Made by a program: the position numbers and the translations under genes
Assembly: GCF_001027105.1 (NCBI RefSeq)
Contig: NZ_CP011526.1
Span: 1,984,001 to 2,048,000, forward strand
Length of the DNA stretch: 64,000 bases
Reading direction: 5' to 3'
Source: Staphylococcus aureus
GTDB taxonomy: Bacteria > Bacillota > Bacilli > Staphylococcales > Staphylococcaceae
In this document: positions 49,232-58,729 of the stretch, one piece after another
How the letters are laid out: every line of letters starts with the position of its first letter
Position numbering within the stretch: position 1 is the first letter of the stretch
The notes under the pieces: generated by a model
The model's input: the letters and a program-made list of their open reading frames with translations, nothing else
What the model was told of the DNA's origin: nothing
The model's database searches: none

Positions 49232-50482
49232 CTAATATCGAATATGTTTATTGAATCTATTTAGCTCACCTTCAAAGTAAGCATGTTCACCGTGAACAAT
49301 CTTGTCTAATCCTATATTCGTTTCTTGTTCCGTAACAGATAATGGTGTAATTAATTTAATTACTTTCGCAATAATAAACGTCATGACTATACTAAAAATT
49401 ACAACTGCTGTTACACATAATATTTGTACAAGTATAATATGTATGTCACCAGTATAAATAAAGCCATTCTCAATGTCAGGATTGGCTTTTTTACTTTGGA
49501 AAACTGCTGTTAAAACAGCACCAATAATACCACCAACACCATGAATACCAAATGCATCTAATGCATCATGATATTTTAGTTTTACCTTGATGTAATTAAT
49601 GACAATATAACAACAGATACCTCCTATTAAAGCCATTATTGTTGCACTAAGATATGTTACATATCCTGCTGCAGGAGTAATGACAACTAATCCTGCTAAT
49701 GCACCGAGTAAAAGTCCAAGTAAACTTGTCGTCTTTTTAAAAATATATTCTAAAATTAACCAACCTATAGCACCTGCACTGGCTGAAATGACAGTATTTG
49801 TAAATGCAAGCATCGCAATATTATCAAATGTAAAAGCACTACCTACATTAAATCCATACCAACCAATCCACACGAATATACCGCCAATCAACGTAATGAT
49901 AAGATTATGTGGTGTTGATTCAGAATGTTTGTTTCCTTTTCCAATCATAATAGCTAATACTAAACCAGAAACACCTGATGTAATATGAACAACCGTACCT
50001 CCAGCGAAATCTAATACACCGAGTTTGTTAATCCAACCGCCGCCCCAAACCCAATGTGCTACTGGACTGTATACAAGAGCAGTCCATATTACTACGAATA
50101 ATAAATAAGGAATAAACTTCATTTTCTCAGCGATTGAACCAGATAAAATAGAAATTGCAATCGTACAAAACATCATTTGAAATAACATAAACAAAGCGAA
50201 AGGAATATGTGGGCTAATATCTTCTTGAGTCGCAAAACCTACATGATTAAGAAAAGTATATTCCCAATTTCCGAACCATAAATTCCCATTCCCAAAACTA
50301 ATTGTAAAACCAACTGTTATCCATACAAATGTAACAAGCACAATTGCTGCCATACTTTGCATGACAGTATTAAGCGCATTTTTAGATTGAACTAACCCAC
50401 CATAAAATAAACTTAATCCTGGTGTCATTAACCAAACTAATAATGTACACAAAAACATAAATATCGTATCGTTAAGATTCAT
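49232..50482 (-). CDS. amt: Ammonium transporter (Amt family)
   Basis: This 416-residue membrane channel has 11 expected helices and starts MNLNDTIFMFLCTLLVWLMTPGLSLFYGG. The Amt signatures include the Phe gate and Trp (FQMMFCTIAISILSGSIAEKM), the paired pore histidines (DFAGGTVVHITSGVSGL and DALDAFGIHGVGGIIGA), and the conserved C-terminal tail (LITPLSVTEQETNIGLDKIVHGEHAYF). No glnK (PII) gene is beside it. I chose ATG at 50482 after GGGAGTGG; the longer frame is less likely. Confidence 0.93.
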   Translation of the reverse strand: MNLNDTIFMFLCTLLVWLMTPGLSLFYGGLVQSKNALNTVMQSMAAIVLVTFVWITVGFTISFGNGNLWFGNWEYTFLNHVGFATQEDISPHIPFALFMLFQMMFCTIAISILSGSIAEKMKFIPYLLFVVIWTALVYSPVAHWVWGGGWINKLGVLDFAGGTVVHITSGVSGLVLAIMIGKGNKHSESTPHNLIITLIGGIFVWIGWYGFNVGSAFTFDNIAMLAFTNTVISASAGAIGWLILEYIFKKTTSLLGLLLGALAGLVVITPAAGYVTYLSATIMALIGGICCYIVINYIKVKLKYHDALDAFGIHGVGGIIGAVLTAVFQSKKANPDIENGFIYTGDIHIILVQILCVTAVVIFSIVMTFIIAKVIKLITPLSVTEQETNIGLDKIVHGEHAYFEGELNRFNKHIRY

Positions 50483-50611
50483 ACTTACCACTCCCTTTTT
50501 TTCATAATAATCTGACAATTTATAAAAAGCAAAAATGCGTTAAGTTTTATTACATCTTTTGGAATAAAATGTGCCACACTATATAAAAATGATTTCATGA
50601 ACTAAAACAAA

Positions 50612-50652
50612 AAAGACTACTTACTCACTTTTAAATTAGCGGAAGTAGCCAT
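50612..50652 (-). terminator. tusA terminator
   Basis: GACTACTTAC pairs with GGAAGTAGCC (imperfect), with T-rich sequence following on the minus strand. The gap 50519-50611 is otherwise unremarkable. Confidence 0.65.
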
Positions 50653-50689
50653 AGAATCTAATATCTATTTTATTGTTAAAATGATAACG

Positions 50690-50914
50690 TTAAACTTTTT
50701 GAATTGTAATTGTCCATGAAGCATTATCAATTTGTTCATAGTTTGTTACAGGATAACCATTTTCTGCAGCCCAATTTGGAATGGCTTCCGTCGCTTGCGT
50801 GCAATCAAAATCAATTTTTAATTCATCTCCAGATTGCAATGTTGCCATTTTCTTTTGCGCTTCAATTAACGGAAATGGACATACCATTCCTACTGTACCT
50901 AATTCGTGTATCAT
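50690..50914 (-). CDS. TusA-family sulfur-carrier protein
   Basis: This 74-residue SirA/TusA/YedF-fold protein has the conserved active cysteine in GMVCPFPLIEAQKKM (Cys12) with the CPxP motif, and an acidic FDCTQATEAIPNWAAENGY segment. Such proteins carry persulfide sulfur. It lies 60 bp downstream of the YeeE/YedE transporter, a common pair (TsuA-TsuB) for thiosulfate use. AAAGGAG precedes ATG at 50914. Confidence 0.88.
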   Translation of the reverse strand: MIHELGTVGMVCPFPLIEAQKKMATLQSGDELKIDFDCTQATEAIPNWAAENGYPVTNYEQIDNASWTITIQKV

Positions 50915-50973
50915 AATTATTTCTCCTTTTCCAATCACTTTTATTTGATCAACATCATTTGCATAATAATCTT

Positions 50974-52053
50974 CTATACTATTTGCGTTTGCTGTTTAAC
51001 CTTTGCAGATTGTTGGTGTACTTTTTTCATTGGACGAACAAAGATAAAATGACTCATTGTCCATACACCAACTATCATCGATGCTAGCGCAATCCATCCT
51101 TGCCAAGTCATCGTTGCCGTTTCAACCAAACCGTTACCGATAGAACAACCACCAGCAACTGACGCACCAAATCCCATACATATGCCACCAATGGCACTGT
51201 TTCGTATTGTAATCTTGTCTGGCAATCGCCATTTAAATTCTCTTGATCCTCTAGCTGCAATATATGAACCAATGAAAATTCCTAGAACTAAAAAGACACC
51301 CCAATCAATAAATTTAGTTTCACCTGTAATCAAAAAGTGTACTAAATTTGCTGAAGGCGTTGTTATACCTAAACCGTCATTTCTTCCAGTTGATGCACTC
51401 ATTGGCCAAGCTAAGAGTGCGATAAGTCCAATTACAATTGCTGCAATAAATGGATGGTATCGTTTTTCGAAAAGGTAATATCTAATACCTGTATAACGTT
51501 GCTTTAGTTTTGGAACAGCAACTCGAACTTTCTTATTATTGAGTGTTCTTACAACTAGAAAAATGGTGATTATAGTTAATATAACGACTAATCCCCAAAA
51601 CGGAATGCCAGTTGTTTGAGACATATCACTATTTACATTCGTTGGTTGATTAATTTTATCCATTACTGGCTTTAAAATCCCTGTTTTAGTGATTGCTGCA
51701 GTAACAGCATATAATACTAATGCAATCCAACTACCAATTAGCCCTTCACCAGCGCGATACCAAGTACCTGTTGCACATCCTCCAGCCAATACTATTCCAA
51801 TTCCAAAAATAAAAGAACCTATAATTGTTCCCAATATTGGAAAACTATGTGCAGGAATTTGTAAAATATCTGTTGCCGTCAAAATCAATAATCCTATACT
51901 TTGAATAGTAATAGCGATTAATAATGCATAGAACATCTTATTATTCTTTTGCACATACATATCTCGAAAGCCACCTGTTAAACAAAATCTTGTTCTTTGC
52001 ATGACAAAACCTAAGAGTCCCCCGACAATTAAGCCACTAAAAATCATCCACAT
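50974..52053 (-). CDS. tsuA: YeeE/YedE-family thiosulfate transporter TsuA
   Basis: This 359-residue membrane protein has two pseudo-symmetric halves. Each carries a cysteine-containing loop in the pore: TRFCLTGGFRDMYVQ and GGCATGTWYRAGEG in the first, GASVAGGCSIGNGL in the second. The conserved cysteines relay thiosulfate through S-H-S hydrogen bonds in the E. coli/Spirochaeta homologue. About ten helices. The neighbour is TusA/TsuB-like. Substrate by family; not proven here. Confidence 0.85.
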   Translation of the reverse strand: MWMIFSGLIVGGLLGFVMQRTRFCLTGGFRDMYVQKNNKMFYALLIAITIQSIGLLILTATDILQIPAHSFPILGTIIGSFIFGIGIVLAGGCATGTWYRAGEGLIGSWIALVLYAVTAAITKTGILKPVMDKINQPTNVNSDMSQTTGIPFWGLVVILTIITIFLVVRTLNNKKVRVAVPKLKQRYTGIRYYLFEKRYHPFIAAIVIGLIALLAWPMSASTGRNDGLGITTPSANLVHFLITGETKFIDWGVFLVLGIFIGSYIAARGSREFKWRLPDKITIRNSAIGGICMGFGASVAGGCSIGNGLVETATMTWQGWIALASMIVGVWTMSHFIFVRPMKKVHQQSAKVKQQTQIV

Positions 52054-52268
52054 AATCCTAACCTCTCATTTCCGATAAGTTTAGTATGTATTATAGGTGA
52101 TGATTTTCTTGTTTTCAACCTTATACACAATATTTTTGATATTTATATTATATTCATATAAGGAAGGCGATTAATTACGATTCATCATTATATCTCTACG
52201 TGTTAATTTATTAACCTATACTATATTTATCAACACAACAGTTTTTCCTTTCATTTTCAAACATAACA
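52054..52268. other. Upstream region of tsuA
   Basis: About 215 bp. A TATAGG/ATATTA-rich stretch could be the tsuA promoter. I see no certain operator for a persulfide sensor such as CstR and no ORF. Confidence 0.4.
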
Positions 52269-52305
52269 GAAAAAGCCTGAGACATACTTAGTCCCAGACT
52301 GTTCT
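52269..52305 (-). terminator. rex terminator
   Basis: On the minus strand CAGTCTGGGACT pairs with TGTCTCAGGCT (loop AAGT) and ends in TTTTTC. The GAGACAT/AGTCCCAGACTG arms belong to the dispersed S. aureus repeat family. Confidence 0.7.
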
Positions 52306-52356
52306 ATAATTAATTAAAGATATAACAAGGTTAATCATTCAAAGCTAACATCACAT

Positions 52357-52992
52357 TTATTCACTGTAATTTTTCATAAAGAATAATAATGACTGTAATT
52401 CTATACCTAAGTCAATTTGATGTACTTGCACATCTGAAGGCGTATTAATTCTACCAGGAGTGAAGTTTAAAATACCTTTCACACCAGCTTGGACGAGTTC
52501 ATCTGCAACTTTCTGTGCAACTCTTTCTGGTGTAGTTAGAATCACAACATCTATTTCTTCCTTCTTCAATGTTGTTATTAATTCATCGTTATCTTTAACA
52601 ATAACGTTCCCTATTTTCTGGCCAATAACATCTTCTTTTACGTCAAACGCTTCTGTAATCGTCATATCGTCATGTATTGAAAAGTTATATGTGAGCAAAG
52701 CTTTCCCTAGGTTCCCAACTCCGACAATTGCGATTTTGATCATGTCACTCTCGCTTAGTTCAGATTTAAAGAAATCCAATAAACTATCTATATTATATCC
52801 GTACCCTTTTTTACCTAATTCGCCAAAATATGAAAAGTCACGACGAATTGTTGCCGAGTCAATTTGTAACGCATCGCTAATCGCTTTTGAATTTACACGA
52901 TCTATACCTTTAGATTTTAATGAACTGACAAATCTATAATATAACGGCAAACGTTTTAAAGTTGCTCGAGGAATTTTAACTTGGTCACTCAT
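52357..52992 (-). CDS. rex: Redox-sensing transcriptional repressor Rex
   Basis: This 211-residue NADH-responsive repressor of fermentation genes has an N-terminal winged helix ([20 protein letters not shown], then [32 protein letters not shown]), a Rossmann domain ([18 protein letters not shown], GxGxxG at about residues 91-96) and a domain-swapped C-terminal helix ([14 protein letters not shown]). It senses the NAD+/NADH ratio. The conserved rex-ABC-F-tsaD neighbourhood matches ydiH-ydiF-gcp in Bacillus. Confidence 0.97.
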   Translation of the reverse strand: MSDQVKIPRATLKRLPLYYRFVSSLKSKGIDRVNSKAISDALQIDSATIRRDFSYFGELGKKGYGYNIDSLLDFFKSELSESDMIKIAIVGVGNLGKALLTYNFSIHDDMTITEAFDVKEDVIGQKIGNVIVKDNDELITTLKKEEIDVVILTTPERVAQKVADELVQAGVKGILNFTPGRINTPSDVQVHQIDLGIELQSLLFFMKNYSE

Positions 52993-53244
52993 TCGCTATT
53001 TCCTCCTTCGTGTTTGAATGAATTATATCTATGTATTCAAACGAGTTAGAGCGTAATTGTTAGATTATTAAAAAACAAATAATTGATTACAATGAATACC
53101 TAAATATTATACATTATTGAATTTTAAAAATAAATATCTTAGTTTCAAGACGGCGTTTTATACTGTAAAATGGTTATTAATGTAATAATTACGACTTTTT
53201 TCATAAGTTAATAAAATTTGAGAAAGACGAAAGGTGAAGATCGA

Positions 53245-55173
53245 ATGATACTTTTACAACTCAATCATATATCAAAATCGTTCGATGGTGAAGATATATT
53301 TACTGATGTTGATTTTGAAGTAAAAACTGGTGAACGAATTGGTATCGTAGGAAGAAATGGCGCCGGTAAATCAACATTGATGAAAATTATAGCTGGCGTA
53401 GAAAACTATGATTCTGGAAATGTGTCAAAAATTAAAAACTTAAAACTAGGTTATTTAACTCAACAAATGACTTTAAATTCTAATGCAACAGTTTTTGAAG
53501 AAATGTCAAAACCATTTGAACATATTAAACGAATGGAAAGCTTAATCAAAGAAGAAACAGATTGGTTATCAAAACATGCAAATGATTACGATAGTGATAC
53601 ATATAAAACACATATGTCCCGTTATGAATCTTTATCGAATCAATTTGAACAATTAGAAGGATATCAATATGAAAGTAAAATTAAAACAGTACTTTACGGG
53701 TTAAATTTTAGTGAAGAAGATTTCAATAAACCTATCAATGATTTTAGCGGTGGCCAAAAAACACGTTTATCTTTAGCTCAAATGCTATTAAACGAACCTG
53801 ATTTATTACTTTTAGATGAACCTACTAACCACTTAGATTTAGAAACGACAAAGTGGCTTGAAGATTATCTACGTTATTTTAAAGGTGCAATCGTCATCAT
53901 CAGCCATGATCGTTACTTTTTAGATAAAATAGTTACTCAAATTTATGATGTGGCTTTAGGTGATGTCAAACGCTATGTTGGTAATTACGAGGAATTTATA
54001 CAGCAACGGGATTTATATTATCAAAAACGAATGCAAGAATATGAAAGTCAACAAGCAGAAATAAAACGATTAGAAACTTTTGTTGAGAAAAATATTACCC
54101 GTGCTTCAACAAGTGGAATGGCAAAAAGTAGACGTAAGATTTTAGAAAAAATGGAACGCATTGATAAACCAATGTTAGATGCCAAAAGTGCAAATATTCA
54201 ATTTGGCTTTGACCGGAATACAGGTAATGACGTCATGCATGTAAAAAATTTAGAAATCGGTTATCAAACTGCAATTACCAAACCTATGAGTATAGAGGTC
54301 TCTAAAGGCGATCATATAGCAATCATTGGGCCAAATGGTATTGGAAAATCGACCTTAATTAAAACTATTGCTAATCAACAAAAAGCGCTTAATGGCGATA
54401 TTACTTTCGGCGCAAATTTACAAATTGGTTATTATGATCAAAAGCAAGCAGAATTTAAATCTAGTAAAACGATTTTAGATTATGTGTGGGATCAATATCC
54501 GTTAATGAATGAAAAAGATATTCGAGCAGTTCTTGGACGTTTCTTATTTGTACAAGACGATGTTAAAAAGATAATTAATGATTTATCTGGTGGTGAAAAA
54601 GCACGTTTACAACTAGCACTACTTATGTTGCAACGTGACAATGTACTTATTTTAGATGAACCTACCAACCACCTCGATATAGATTCAAAAGAAATGTTAG
54701 AGCAAGCACTCCAACATTTTGAAGGAACAATACTATTTGTTTCCCATGATCGTTACTTTATTAACCAATTAGCAAACAAGGTATTTGATTTAACAATTGA
54801 TGGCGGAAAGATGTATTTAGGAGATTATCAATATTACATTGAAAAAGTTGAGGAAGCGGAAGCGTTGAAAGCGCACCAAGAAGAACAGTCAGTTAACGTA
54901 CAAGCACATAAAAAGTCTATGGAACAATCGTCGTATCATAACCAAAAAGAACAAAGACGTGAACAACGCAAACTTGAACGACAAATATCCGAGTGTGAAA
55001 ATGAAATAGAAACTTTAGAGACTACTATCTTACAAATAGACGAGCAATTAACCCAACCAGAAGTGTATAACAATCCACAAAAAGCAAACGAATTAGCTAT
55101 CCAAAAACAAGATAGCGAACAAAAATTAGAACACGCTATGTCTAAATGGGAAGAATTACAACAAAAACTATAA
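53245..55173 (+). CDS. ABC-F family ATPase, YdiF type
   Basis: This 642-residue soluble protein has two ABC domains and no membrane part. Walker A motifs are GRNGAGKST (about residue 35) and GPNGIGKST (about residue 365). Signatures are NDFSGGQKTRLSLAQ and NDLSGGEKARLQLAL, Walker B LLLLDEPTNHLDLET and VLILDEPTNHLDIDS. The interdomain linker (RDLYYQKRMQEYESQQAEIKRLETFVEKN) fits the P-site tRNA interaction motif, and a C-terminal coiled coil (about residues 540-640) is charged. ABC-F proteins act on the ribosome. ATG at 53245 follows AAAGGTGAAGA. Without experimental data it is not assigned to antibiotic resistance. Confidence 0.9.
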   Translation: MILLQLNHISKSFDGEDIFTDVDFEVKTGERIGIVGRNGAGKSTLMKIIAGVENYDSGNVSKIKNLKLGYLTQQMTLNSNATVFEEMSKPFEHIKRMESLIKEETDWLSKHANDYDSDTYKTHMSRYESLSNQFEQLEGYQYESKIKTVLYGLNFSEEDFNKPINDFSGGQKTRLSLAQMLLNEPDLLLLDEPTNHLDLETTKWLEDYLRYFKGAIVIISHDRYFLDKIVTQIYDVALGDVKRYVGNYEEFIQQRDLYYQKRMQEYESQQAEIKRLETFVEKNITRASTSGMAKSRRKILEKMERIDKPMLDAKSANIQFGFDRNTGNDVMHVKNLEIGYQTAITKPMSIEVSKGDHIAIIGPNGIGKSTLIKTIANQQKALNGDITFGANLQIGYYDQKQAEFKSSKTILDYVWDQYPLMNEKDIRAVLGRFLFVQDDVKKIINDLSGGEKARLQLALLMLQRDNVLILDEPTNHLDIDSKEMLEQALQHFEGTILFVSHDRYFINQLANKVFDLTIDGGKMYLGDYQYYIEKVEEAEALKAHQEEQSVNVQAHKKSMEQSSYHNQKEQRREQRKLERQISECENEIETLETTILQIDEQLTQPEVYNNPQKANELAIQKQDSEQKLEHAMSKWEELQQKL

Positions 55174-55182
55174 AAATATACA

Positions 55183-55222
55183 TAACTCTAACTGTAAAAT
55201 CGCTATAGTTAGAGTTATTTTT
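55183..55222 (+). terminator. ABC-F gene terminator
   Basis: TAACTCTAACTGTA pairs with TATAGTTAGAGTTA, followed by Ts. Confidence 0.85.
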
Positions 55223-55271
55223 TTACAAATTTTAATTTTTTTTATTCACAATAAAAACGCTGATATTATAG

Positions 55272-55411
55272 CTATCCACAGACTTATCCTAGTTACCCAC
55301 AAGTAAATTAACACTAATCAATCATTTATTTTCTGTTTTCCCACCTGATATCCACAATAAATGACGTTATCAACACCTTTTATCCACAAGTTATTCACTC
55401 TTTGTTGATAA
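55272..55411. promoter_or_regulatory. DnaA-box cluster
   Basis: Within 140 bp there are seven boxes at zero or one mismatch from TTATCCACA: CTATCCACA (55272), TTACCCACA (55293), ATATCCACA (55348), TTATCAACA (55367), a perfect TTATCCACA (55380), TTATTCACT (55391; one mismatch to TTATNCACA), and an inverted TTATCAACA (55403-55411). Six share one orientation. This is far above chance even in AT-rich DNA and resembles the oriC-distal DnaA-box clusters of Bacillus. It is in the intergenic space between the ABC-F gene and the MutS-like gene. Confidence 0.75.
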
Positions 55412-55534
55412 GTACGCATGTTCTCTATTGACATTGTTTTTATCAAAATTCATTGTTAAGACATTTTCTTTATGAAATAATAATAATATTGAAGTATATT
55501 TTTATTATTATTAAAAATAAATAAGGGGATACTT

Positions 55535-57145
55535 ATGAGCACAAATCAAACATTTTTAATATTTGTTATAGCAATTATTCTACTTACATCTGTAATAGGA
55601 ATTGTTGGACGATACATGAGTCGTCAACGTCTATTAAAATCTATGGAAACATTATGGCAAACGATTTCTCCATTAGAAGCTTTTATCAGACCGAACTCAC
55701 ATTTCGACTATGAGTATAAGCTCTACAAGGAAAAATTTGAATCACATTCATTAGTTGATGATAAAACTTGGTCCGACTTAAATATGAATGCAATCTTTCA
55801 TAAGATGAATTATAATTTAACAGCTATTGGTGAAATGAAGCTATATGCCTGTTTACGTGGAATGCTTTCAATTACGAACAAATCATTACTTAGTTTATTT
55901 AATGATAATGCTGAATTTAGAAAAAACGTAACATATCATTTAGCTTTGATTGGTAAAACTGTTTATCCAACATTTCCAGACCAAATCACACCGGTAAAAC
56001 GTCAAAATATATTGTTTCTATGCCCGTTTTTACCAGTTATCTCATTTGCAGTTATATTTATTAATTCACAAGTTGGTATTTTATTATTTCTTATGAGTTG
56101 CCTATTTAATATCATTTTATCAGCAACTTTAAAGCGTACATATGAGGATGACTTAAAATCTATCTTTTATGCATCCAATGTTTTAAAACAAGGCTATACT
56201 ATCTCAAAAATTAAACATGCTCCACAACCTGAAGTCAATTTTAAGCAATTTAGAACAGCACGTCATTTAACGAGTGTTTTAGCTGAAGTTAATGATGAAG
56301 ATATCGGAGCTATGGTAATTAAACTAGTTAAACTTATTTTCATGCTTGATTATGTTTTATTTCATTCAATTCAAAAAAGCTATACAACACATATGAATGA
56401 GCTTAAAAATTGTTTCGATTACATAGCTGAATTAGATAATCATTATGCATTAGCAATGTATCGTAGAACGCTAGAATGTTATACTGAACCACAAATTGAT
56501 GATTCAAATGATGGCATAGTATTCTCTGAGTTAACACATCCACTCATAGCAGATGCAGTAGCCAATGATTTCTCACTATCACAAAATATACTGTTAACTG
56601 GGTCTAATGCTTCGGGTAAATCAACATTTATGAAATCCATAGCAATAAACATTATTCTTGCATCGGCTATACAAACAGTTACCGCAAGCAAATTTGTATA
56701 TCAACCTGGAATTGTGTTCACGTCAATGGCAAATGCCGATGATGTGTTATCAGGCGATAGTTATTTTATGGCTGAATTAAAATCTATTAAGCGTATTGTT
56801 GAAATTCCAGATAATCAAAAAATATACTGCTTTATAGATGAAATTTTTAAAGGTACCAACACAACTGAACGAATTGCCGCTTCAGAATCAGTACTATCAT
56901 TTTTACATGAAAAATCTAACTTTAGAGTTATTGCAGCAACACATGATATTGAGTTAGCTGAACTCTTAAAACAACGTTATGAAAATTACCATTTCAATGA
57001 GGTAATAGAAAATAATAACATACATTTTGATTACAAAATTAAGCCTGGCAAAGCAAATACACGTAATGCCATCGAATTATTAAAAATCACTTCATTTCCA
57101 GCAAAAATATATGAACGAGCAAAAGATAATGTCCCGAAAATTTAG
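55535..57145 (+). CDS. Membrane-associated MutS-like ATPase
   Basis: This 536-residue protein combines an N-terminal membrane helix (TFLIFVIAIILLTSVIGIVG), a central region with two more hydrophobic segments (ILFLCPFLPVISFAVIFINSQVGILLFLMSCLFNIILSAT) and a MutS-type ATPase domain V at the C-terminus. That domain has Walker A NILLTGSNASGKSTFMKSIA (about residue 355), GDSYFMAELKSIKRI, Walker B KIYCFIDEIFKGTNTTERI and the switch VIAATHDIELAELL. It lacks the mismatch-recognition domain, so it is not the repair MutS; the role is unknown. The ribosome binding site is AAGGGG. Confidence 0.82.
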   Translation: MSTNQTFLIFVIAIILLTSVIGIVGRYMSRQRLLKSMETLWQTISPLEAFIRPNSHFDYEYKLYKEKFESHSLVDDKTWSDLNMNAIFHKMNYNLTAIGEMKLYACLRGMLSITNKSLLSLFNDNAEFRKNVTYHLALIGKTVYPTFPDQITPVKRQNILFLCPFLPVISFAVIFINSQVGILLFLMSCLFNIILSATLKRTYEDDLKSIFYASNVLKQGYTISKIKHAPQPEVNFKQFRTARHLTSVLAEVNDEDIGAMVIKLVKLIFMLDYVLFHSIQKSYTTHMNELKNCFDYIAELDNHYALAMYRRTLECYTEPQIDDSNDGIVFSELTHPLIADAVANDFSLSQNILLTGSNASGKSTFMKSIAINIILASAIQTVTASKFVYQPGIVFTSMANADDVLSGDSYFMAELKSIKRIVEIPDNQKIYCFIDEIFKGTNTTERIAASESVLSFLHEKSNFRVIAATHDIELAELLKQRYENYHFNEVIENNNIHFDYKIKPGKANTRNAIELLKITSFPAKIYERAKDNVPKI

Positions 57146-57164
57146 CATTTAACTTTAAACATAA

Positions 57165-57245
57165 AAACGTCAGCTATCACATGACAGAAGACTATGAACA
57201 GTTTCAATAATGTTCATAGTAATCATGTTAATAACTGACGTTTAT
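57165..57245. terminator. Bidirectional terminator between the MutS-like gene and tsaD
   Basis: AAACGTCAG...CTGACGTTT forms the outer stem, and an inner stem (ACTATGAACA / TGTTCATAGT) makes a branched hairpin between convergent genes. Its right end reaches the tsaD stop. Confidence 0.75.
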
Positions 57246-57246
57246 T

Positions 57247-58272
57247 TTATTCTGCAGAATACTCTTCTAAATCTATATTGCTGTGCCCATTTAATGCTAA
57301 ATCAGCAAATCGACCTTGCTGATACAAATAGTGGCCGGCAACGCCTATCATTGCAGCATTATCTGTGCATAATTTAGGACTTGGGATAGTTAATTGAATG
57401 TCATTGACTTTGCATTGATCCGCTAAAGATTGACGTAATCCTTTATTACTCGCCACGCCACCAGCAACAATTAATCGCTGAACACCATATTCTTTACAAG
57501 CTTGAATAGCTTTAAACGTGAGCACCTCTACAACACTGTTTTGAAAGCTCGTTGCTACGTTAGCTTCAATGATTGGAATATTTTTTTGTCGTTGATTGTG
57601 AAGTTGATTGATTACGGCACTTTTCAACCCACTAAAACTAAAATCATAACTATCTTTATCCAACCAAACACGAGGGAATGAATAAGTATCTTCACCTTCA
57701 GCAGCCAACCGATCAACTTGTGGACCACCTGGATAATTTAAACCAATTGTTCGTGCCACTTTATCATAAGCCTCACCTACTGCGTCATCTCGTGTTTCAC
57801 CAATGACTTCAAATGATAAATGATCCTTCATATAAACTAATTCAGTATGTCCACCTGAAACAATAAGTGCAATTAGCGGGAATGTTAATGGCTCTTCTAT
57901 GTGATTAGCATATATATGTCCTGCAATATGATGAACAGGAATAAGTGGCTTATCGTAAGCAAATGCCAATGCTTTGGCTGCATTAACACCTATTAGTAAC
58001 GCACCAATTAGTCCAGGGCCTTCTGTAACCGCTATGGCATCAATATCTTCTATTGATACATCGGCATCCCCTAGAGCCTCGTTTATTGTTGCTGTTATAC
58101 CTTCAACGTGATGTCTACTTGCCACTTCGGGAACGACACCGCCAAATCGTTTATGACTTTCAATCTGACTTAAAACTGTATTTGATAAAATATCTCTGCC
58201 ATTTTTTATAACACTAACGCTTGTTTCATCACAACTTGTTTCAACAGCTAGTATTAATATATCTTTAGTCAT
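57247..58272 (-). CDS. tsaD: tRNA threonylcarbamoyladenosine (t6A) transferase TsaD
   Basis: This 341-residue metalloprotein (formerly Gcp) transfers threonylcarbamoyl to A37 of ANN-decoding tRNAs with TsaB and TsaE. The metal-binding [13 protein letters not shown] (HxxxH, about residue 111), ASKH-fold phosphate motifs [13 protein letters not shown] and SGGHTEL, and the C-terminal [12 protein letters not shown] with the third metal ligand Asp are all present. It overlaps rimI by 8 bp. The gene is essential in S. aureus. Confidence 0.97.
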   Translation of the reverse strand: MTKDILILAVETSCDETSVSVIKNGRDILSNTVLSQIESHKRFGGVVPEVASRHHVEGITATINEALGDADVSIEDIDAIAVTEGPGLIGALLIGVNAAKALAFAYDKPLIPVHHIAGHIYANHIEEPLTFPLIALIVSGGHTELVYMKDHLSFEVIGETRDDAVGEAYDKVARTIGLNYPGGPQVDRLAAEGEDTYSFPRVWLDKDSYDFSFSGLKSAVINQLHNQRQKNIPIIEANVATSFQNSVVEVLTFKAIQACKEYGVQRLIVAGGVASNKGLRQSLADQCKVNDIQLTIPSPKLCTDNAAMIGVAGHYLYQQGRFADLALNGHSNIDLEEYSAE

Positions 58273-58729
58273 TTAAATTCACCCACATAACCATTGCGTC
58301 CTCACCTTCACCATAATAATTTTTACGTTTACCACCATATTGAAATCCTAAATTTTCATATACATGTTGTGCCACTTTATTATTAACTCTTACTTCTAAA
58401 CTCATCACATCACAAGTGTGACTTGCATAGTTTATTCCGTATTTTAAAAGCATTTGACCTAAACCATAGCCTCTATAATTATCATCGATTGCAACTGTTG
58501 TAATTTGAGCTTGATCGATAACAATCCATAAACCTAAATAACCAATAATTTGTTGTTCAAATTCTAAGACAAAATATTTCGCAAAGTTATTTTGCTCTAT
58601 TTCATGATAAAATGCGTCAATTGTCCAAGAACTGTCATTGAAACTCCGACGCTCAAGATCAAAGACTTGTGGCACATCTTCTTTAGTCATCTCTCTAATG
58701 TTTAATTGTTCTTTTGACTGTTGATCCAA
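58265..58729 (-). CDS. rimI: Ribosomal-protein S18-alanine N-acetyltransferase RimI
   Basis: This 154-residue GNAT enzyme acetylates the N-terminus of ribosomal protein S18. It has the acetyl-CoA loop [19 protein letters not shown] (QxxGxG type, about residue 83) and the terminal [29 protein letters not shown]...EDAMVMWV typical of RimI. It sits between tsaB and tsaD as in many Firmicutes. The start is TTG with AGGCGG upstream; ATG at codon 14 is an alternative. Confidence 0.92.
   Translation of the reverse strand: MDQQSKEQLNIREMTKEDVPQVFDLERRSFNDSSWTIDAFYHEIEQNNFAKYFVLEFEQQIIGYLGLWIVIDQAQITTVAIDDNYRGYGLGQMLLKYGINYASHTCDVMSLEVRVNNKVAQHVYENLGFQYGGKRKNYYGEGEDAMVMWVNLND

Noticed and set aside
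52460-52939. 159-codon frame opposite rex
   Set aside because: Antisense shadow of rex with implausible composition.
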